A stretch of 64,000 bases of DNA, taken from NCBI RefSeq assembly GCF_002015075.1, contig NZ_MUXZ01000016.1, forward strand, positions 1 to 64,000. Direction: 5' to 3'. Under the pieces are notes generated by a model. That model was not told where the DNA came from and did no database searches. It saw only the letters and a list, made by a program, of their open reading frames with translations. Origin of the DNA: Canicola haemoglobinophilus (lineage in GTDB: Bacteria > Pseudomonadota > Gammaproteobacteria > Enterobacterales > Pasteurellaceae). Shown here piece by piece: positions 61,610 to 64,000 of the stretch (its first letter is position 1; every line of letters begins with the position of its first letter). The position numbers and the translations under genes are program-made.

Positions 61610-61717
61610 GCAAAAATTACCGCACTTTTACAGAAATAAAAGGTAAAGCAAAAAATTAATGTTTTATCTTTACCTGATTTTCGTTAAAATCTGGCGCTTA
61701 TCTATCTTCAGGTTATT

Positions 61718-62170
61718 ATGTCTAATATGATCAAGCAAGCTCAGTTTTATATTCTTTCTCAACAACAAGGCAAAAATGGACTTTTTGCTGAAGAAAGTCT
61801 TGCTTGTGATCTTGCGGCGTCAGCTTGGCGATTAGGCAAAAAAGTATTAATTACTTGTGAAACGGAAGAGCAGGCGTTAAAGCTTGATGAGGCTTTGTGG
61901 CAGAGGGAGCCTGATGAATTTGTGCCACATAATTTATCTGGTGAAATGACTTCATACGCAACCCCCATTGAGATTTCTTGGCAAGGGAAACGCAATACAC
62001 AACGGCGAGATATACTGATTAACTTACAATCTCAAGTTCCAGATTTTATTAGCAGTTTTAATCAAATCATTGATTTTGTTCCTACTGATGAACAATTAAA
62101 AACGCTTGCGAGAGAACGTTATAAATTGCTTCGTTCGCAAGGTTGGCAATTACAAACAGAGAATCTATAA
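61718..62170 (+). CDS. holC: DNA polymerase III chi subunit
   Basis: 150 aa. QAQFYILSQQQGKNGLFAEE, LAASAWRLGKKVLITCETEEQALKLDEALW and FVPHNLSGE with RRDILINLQ align well by eye with E. coli HolC. It links the clamp loader to single-strand binding protein. The start at 61718 has CAGG about seven bases upstream; Met at 61727 is possible. Confidence 0.9.
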   Translation: MSNMIKQAQFYILSQQQGKNGLFAEESLACDLAASAWRLGKKVLITCETEEQALKLDEALWQREPDEFVPHNLSGEMTSYATPIEISWQGKRNTQRRDILINLQSQVPDFISSFNQIIDFVPTDEQLKTLARERYKLLRSQGWQLQTENL

Positions 62171-62190
62171 ATTTTTATAAGGAGTTTTTT

Positions 62191-62757
62191 ATGAAATCTA
62201 AAATTTTAGCGACAACATTAGTTGGATTATTATTTGGGCTAGCTGCTTGTGATAAACCACAAGAAAATTCATTACCGAAGGATAGTGAACAAAAAGTAGA
62301 AGCAGTTGAACCAAAAACAGAATCTGTTGAGCAAAAGCAAACTGAAGTATCACCTCAAAATACGACTGAGATAGACATTACAGATAAAACAGAGGGTTCA
62401 GAGCCAAAAGCTCAAGATAATATTGCAAAAACTGATATGACTGAGGAAAATCAGTCAATAATAGCCGCTGGTCTAAAAGAAAATAAGGTTGAGCCTGTTG
62501 TGGAGAAAGTAGCAGAAAATAAAACAACAAAGGTTGATATAGTAAAAAGCGAGAGTTTAGAAAATCAATCTAAGAAAACTCAAGATAAAGTAAAAAAGGT
62601 AGCCGAAAGATCAGAAGCAGAAAAAGTACTCGCTATTTTAGAGAAACAATATCAAAATGTTCGTTGTGCTGAGGGGCAAGAAAGCGGGTATTGTTTAGAA
62701 GAATCGCAACGTTTGAAAAATGAAATTAAGCGTTTAAAAGCACAATTAGGTAAATAG
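62191..62757 (+). CDS. Putative lipoprotein with Glu/Lys-rich spacer
   Basis: 188 aa from the ATG at 62191 (AAGGAG eight bases upstream); a longer frame from 62143 lies inside holC. Signal with lipobox LAAC at residues 17-20 (LFGLAACDKPQ). Residues 25-150 are low-complexity, Glu/Lys/Gln/Thr-rich. The C-terminal 40 residues (VLAILEKQYQNVRCAEGQESGYCLEESQRLKNEI) hold two Cys that may pair, in a helical hairpin. Family not recognised. Confidence 0.7.
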   Translation: MKSKILATTLVGLLFGLAACDKPQENSLPKDSEQKVEAVEPKTESVEQKQTEVSPQNTTEIDITDKTEGSEPKAQDNIAKTDMTEENQSIIAAGLKENKVEPVVEKVAENKTTKVDIVKSESLENQSKKTQDKVKKVAERSEAEKVLAILEKQYQNVRCAEGQESGYCLEESQRLKNEIKRLKAQLGK

Positions 62758-62768
62758 AGAAGAACATT

Positions 62769-63269
62769 ATGGCTCAAATCACATTGGCAGGAGCGCCCAT
62801 TGAAGTATCAGGTAACTTTGCCAAAGCGGGCGACAAAATCGATAACTTCGTTTTAGTCAACAAAGAATTAGCTGAAATTGCTCTAGCTGATTTTGCTGGA
62901 AAGCGTAAAGTATTGAACATATTTCCAAGCATTGATACGGGTATTTGCGCTATGTCTGTGCGCAAATTTAACCAAGAAGCAGCAAATTTAGATAACACCG
63001 TAGTGTTATGTATTTCAGCAGACTTACCATTTGCACAAGGGCGTTTCTGTGGTGCAGAAGGCATTGAAAGTGCGGTGACTTTATCGACATTTCGTAACAA
63101 AGAATTGCACCGCACTTTAGGCGTAGATATTAGCACAAGCTCTTTAGCTGGTTTAACAGCAAGAGCGGTTGTCGTGTTAGATGAAGATAACAAAGTTTTA
63201 CATAGCGAATTAGTATCTGAAATCAAACAAGAGCCAAACTATGAAGCTGCTTTAGCTGTGTTGAAATAG
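62769..63269 (+). CDS. tpx: Thiol peroxidase Tpx
   Basis: 166 aa atypical 2-Cys peroxiredoxin. Peroxidatic Cys60 is in IDTGICAMSVRKF and resolving Cys94 in GRFCGAEG; LNIFPSIDTG and LLTARAV-like GLTARAVVVLDE fit Tpx. It reduces lipid and organic peroxides with thioredoxin. It carries two opposed USS copies within the gene (near 63069 and 63110). Confidence 0.96.
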   Translation: MAQITLAGAPIEVSGNFAKAGDKIDNFVLVNKELAEIALADFAGKRKVLNIFPSIDTGICAMSVRKFNQEAANLDNTVVLCISADLPFAQGRFCGAEGIESAVTLSTFRNKELHRTLGVDISTSSLAGLTARAVVVLDEDNKVLHSELVSEIKQEPNYEAALAVLK

Positions 63270-63279
63270 TTTTATTCTG

Positions 63280-63330
63280 TTCACTAGCAATATTGGATAT
63301 TTGTGTACATCCAATAAAGCTAGTGAATTT
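63280..63330 (+). terminator. tpx terminator
   Basis: TTCACTAGC pairs with GCTAGTGAA (63319-63327), with an inner stem TATTGGAT/ATCCAATA, followed by TTTTA. Confidence 0.75.
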
Positions 63331-63400
63331 TATATGACATATTTTGTCGCTATTATAGTTATTATTATCAGCGATTTATTAACTGATAGGAGATTTAATT

Positions 63401-64000
63401 ATGTTTGGTGCAACAATTGGTGACATTATTGGCTCACGTTTTGAGTTTAATAATTACAAAGGTACAGATTTCGAGCTTTTTACCTCTGAATGCTGTTTTA
63501 CAGATGATACTGTTTGTAGTGTCGCTATCGCAGAATGGGCGTTGAGTGGCTTTCAAATTGATTTGCCCGATACCCTAAGAAAATGGGGTAACAGATACCG
63601 TAATTCTGGCTATGGCGGGATGTTTGCTCGCTGGCTTAATCCACGTTGGGAGCCTCAGCCTTACAATAGTTGGGGCAATGGCTCAGCAATGCGAGTATCG
63701 GCAGTCGGTTGGTTATGTGATGATATGGAATCAGTGTTAGAGTATGCCAAACGTTCAGCGGATATTACCCATAATCACCCTGAAGGCATTAAAGGCGCAC
63801 AAGCAACTGCTGCAGCAATTTTTTTAGCAAGAAAAGGCGAAAGTAAGGAAACAATAAAGCAATTTATTGAACAAAAATTTGACTATAATTTAGATCGCAC
63901 TTGCGATCAAATTCGCCCTAATTATTCCTTTGATGAAAGCTGTCAAGGCACTGTTCCGCAAGCGATTGTGGCTTTTTTAGAGAGCAAAGATTTTGAAGAT
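63401..64000 (+). CDS. ADP-ribosylglycohydrolase family protein, 3' end cut by window
   Basis: 200 codons open to the window edge from an ATG with AGGAG about ten bases ahead. MFGATIGDIIGSRFEF, then CCFTDDTVCSVA (metal-binding Thr-Asp-Asp), WGNGSAMRVSAVGW and ITHNHPEGIKGAQATA are diagnostic of the DraG/ARH family. These enzymes remove ADP-ribose from proteins or metabolites. A stand-alone gene after tpx; no partner ADP-ribosyltransferase is seen in the window. Confidence 0.92.
   Translation, partial: MFGATIGDIIGSRFEFNNYKGTDFELFTSECCFTDDTVCSVAIAEWALSGFQIDLPDTLRKWGNRYRNSGYGGMFARWLNPRWEPQPYNSWGNGSAMRVSAVGWLCDDMESVLEYAKRSADITHNHPEGIKGAQATAAAIFLARKGESKETIKQFIEQKFDYNLDRTCDQIRPNYSFDESCQGTVPQAIVAFLESKDFED

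Noticed and set aside
1..64000. CRISPR array, integron, rRNA operon or complete insertion sequence
   Set aside because: None seen: no regularly spaced repeats with unique spacers, no transposase or integrase reading frame and no rRNA sequence.

Overview
The window is chromosomal DNA from a Pasteurellaceae bacterium of the Haemophilus type. The 9-mer AAGTGCGGT and its complement, the Haemophilus DNA-uptake signal sequence (USS), recur throughout, base composition is AT-rich, and the gene set (comEC/rec2, frdABCD-epmA, yciIABC-ompW, qseBC, short tandem repeats inside genes) fits. An intact acnB and a nagBA pair without neighbouring nan genes do not match the classical H. influenzae Rd layout as I know it. 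H. haemolyticus, H. parainfluenzae or a relative is therefore more likely than Rd-like H. influenzae. The species is inference.

Bases 1 to about 18.2 kb hold the late half of a P2/HP1-family prophage. Portal (Q) and terminase (P) run on the + strand, divergent from scaffold, capsid, small terminase, head completion, tail X, holin, endolysin, Rz/Rz1, a zinc finger protein, R and S on the - strand. Tape measure (T), spike (V), baseplate (W, J, I) and tail fibre (H, cut by the window edge) follow. No sheath or tube gene lies between S and T. That gap instead holds a scrambled S/T remnant, a REP-like palindrome and small membrane-protein genes on the opposite strand. A three-gene cargo cassette sits between T and V with a terminator on each side; its middle gene is stopped by an in-frame TGA. 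A cos-like patch follows Q, but no integrase, repressor or replication genes follow, so the element looks defective.

From 18.2 to 27.6 kb lie catabolic genes. A perfect FNR box and a strong terminator with no ORF between them suggest a small anaerobically induced RNA. Next come a deoxyribose locus (deoX-deoP-deoK divergent from deoC-deoQ, CRP site between), nagBA with its own CRP site, a YdfG-type dehydrogenase and periplasmic asparaginase. From 27.6 to 37.4 kb are folK-pcnB (pcnB apparently starting at AUU), dksA, comEC, msbA, rlmKL and a tRNA operon (Met, Leu, Gln, Gln).

From 37.4 to 47.8 kb are an atypical NRAMP transporter, qseB and a qseC interrupted by an octanucleotide repeat (out of frame here), msrPQ divergent from an ECF sigma factor with a tiny putative anti-sigma, priC, a Na+/H+ antiporter family protein, a UDG-like protein and fumC. 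From 47.8 to 64 kb are frdABCD, epmA, an orphan Fe3+-type binding protein, a methyltransferase switched off by a TTTG repeat, acnB, yciI-yciA-yciB-yciC, ompW, holC, a lipoprotein, tpx and the start of an ADP-ribosylglycohydrolase gene. The anaerobic theme (fumarase, fumarate reductase, FNR-like sites) and two separate repeat-switched genes are the main biological threads outside the prophage.
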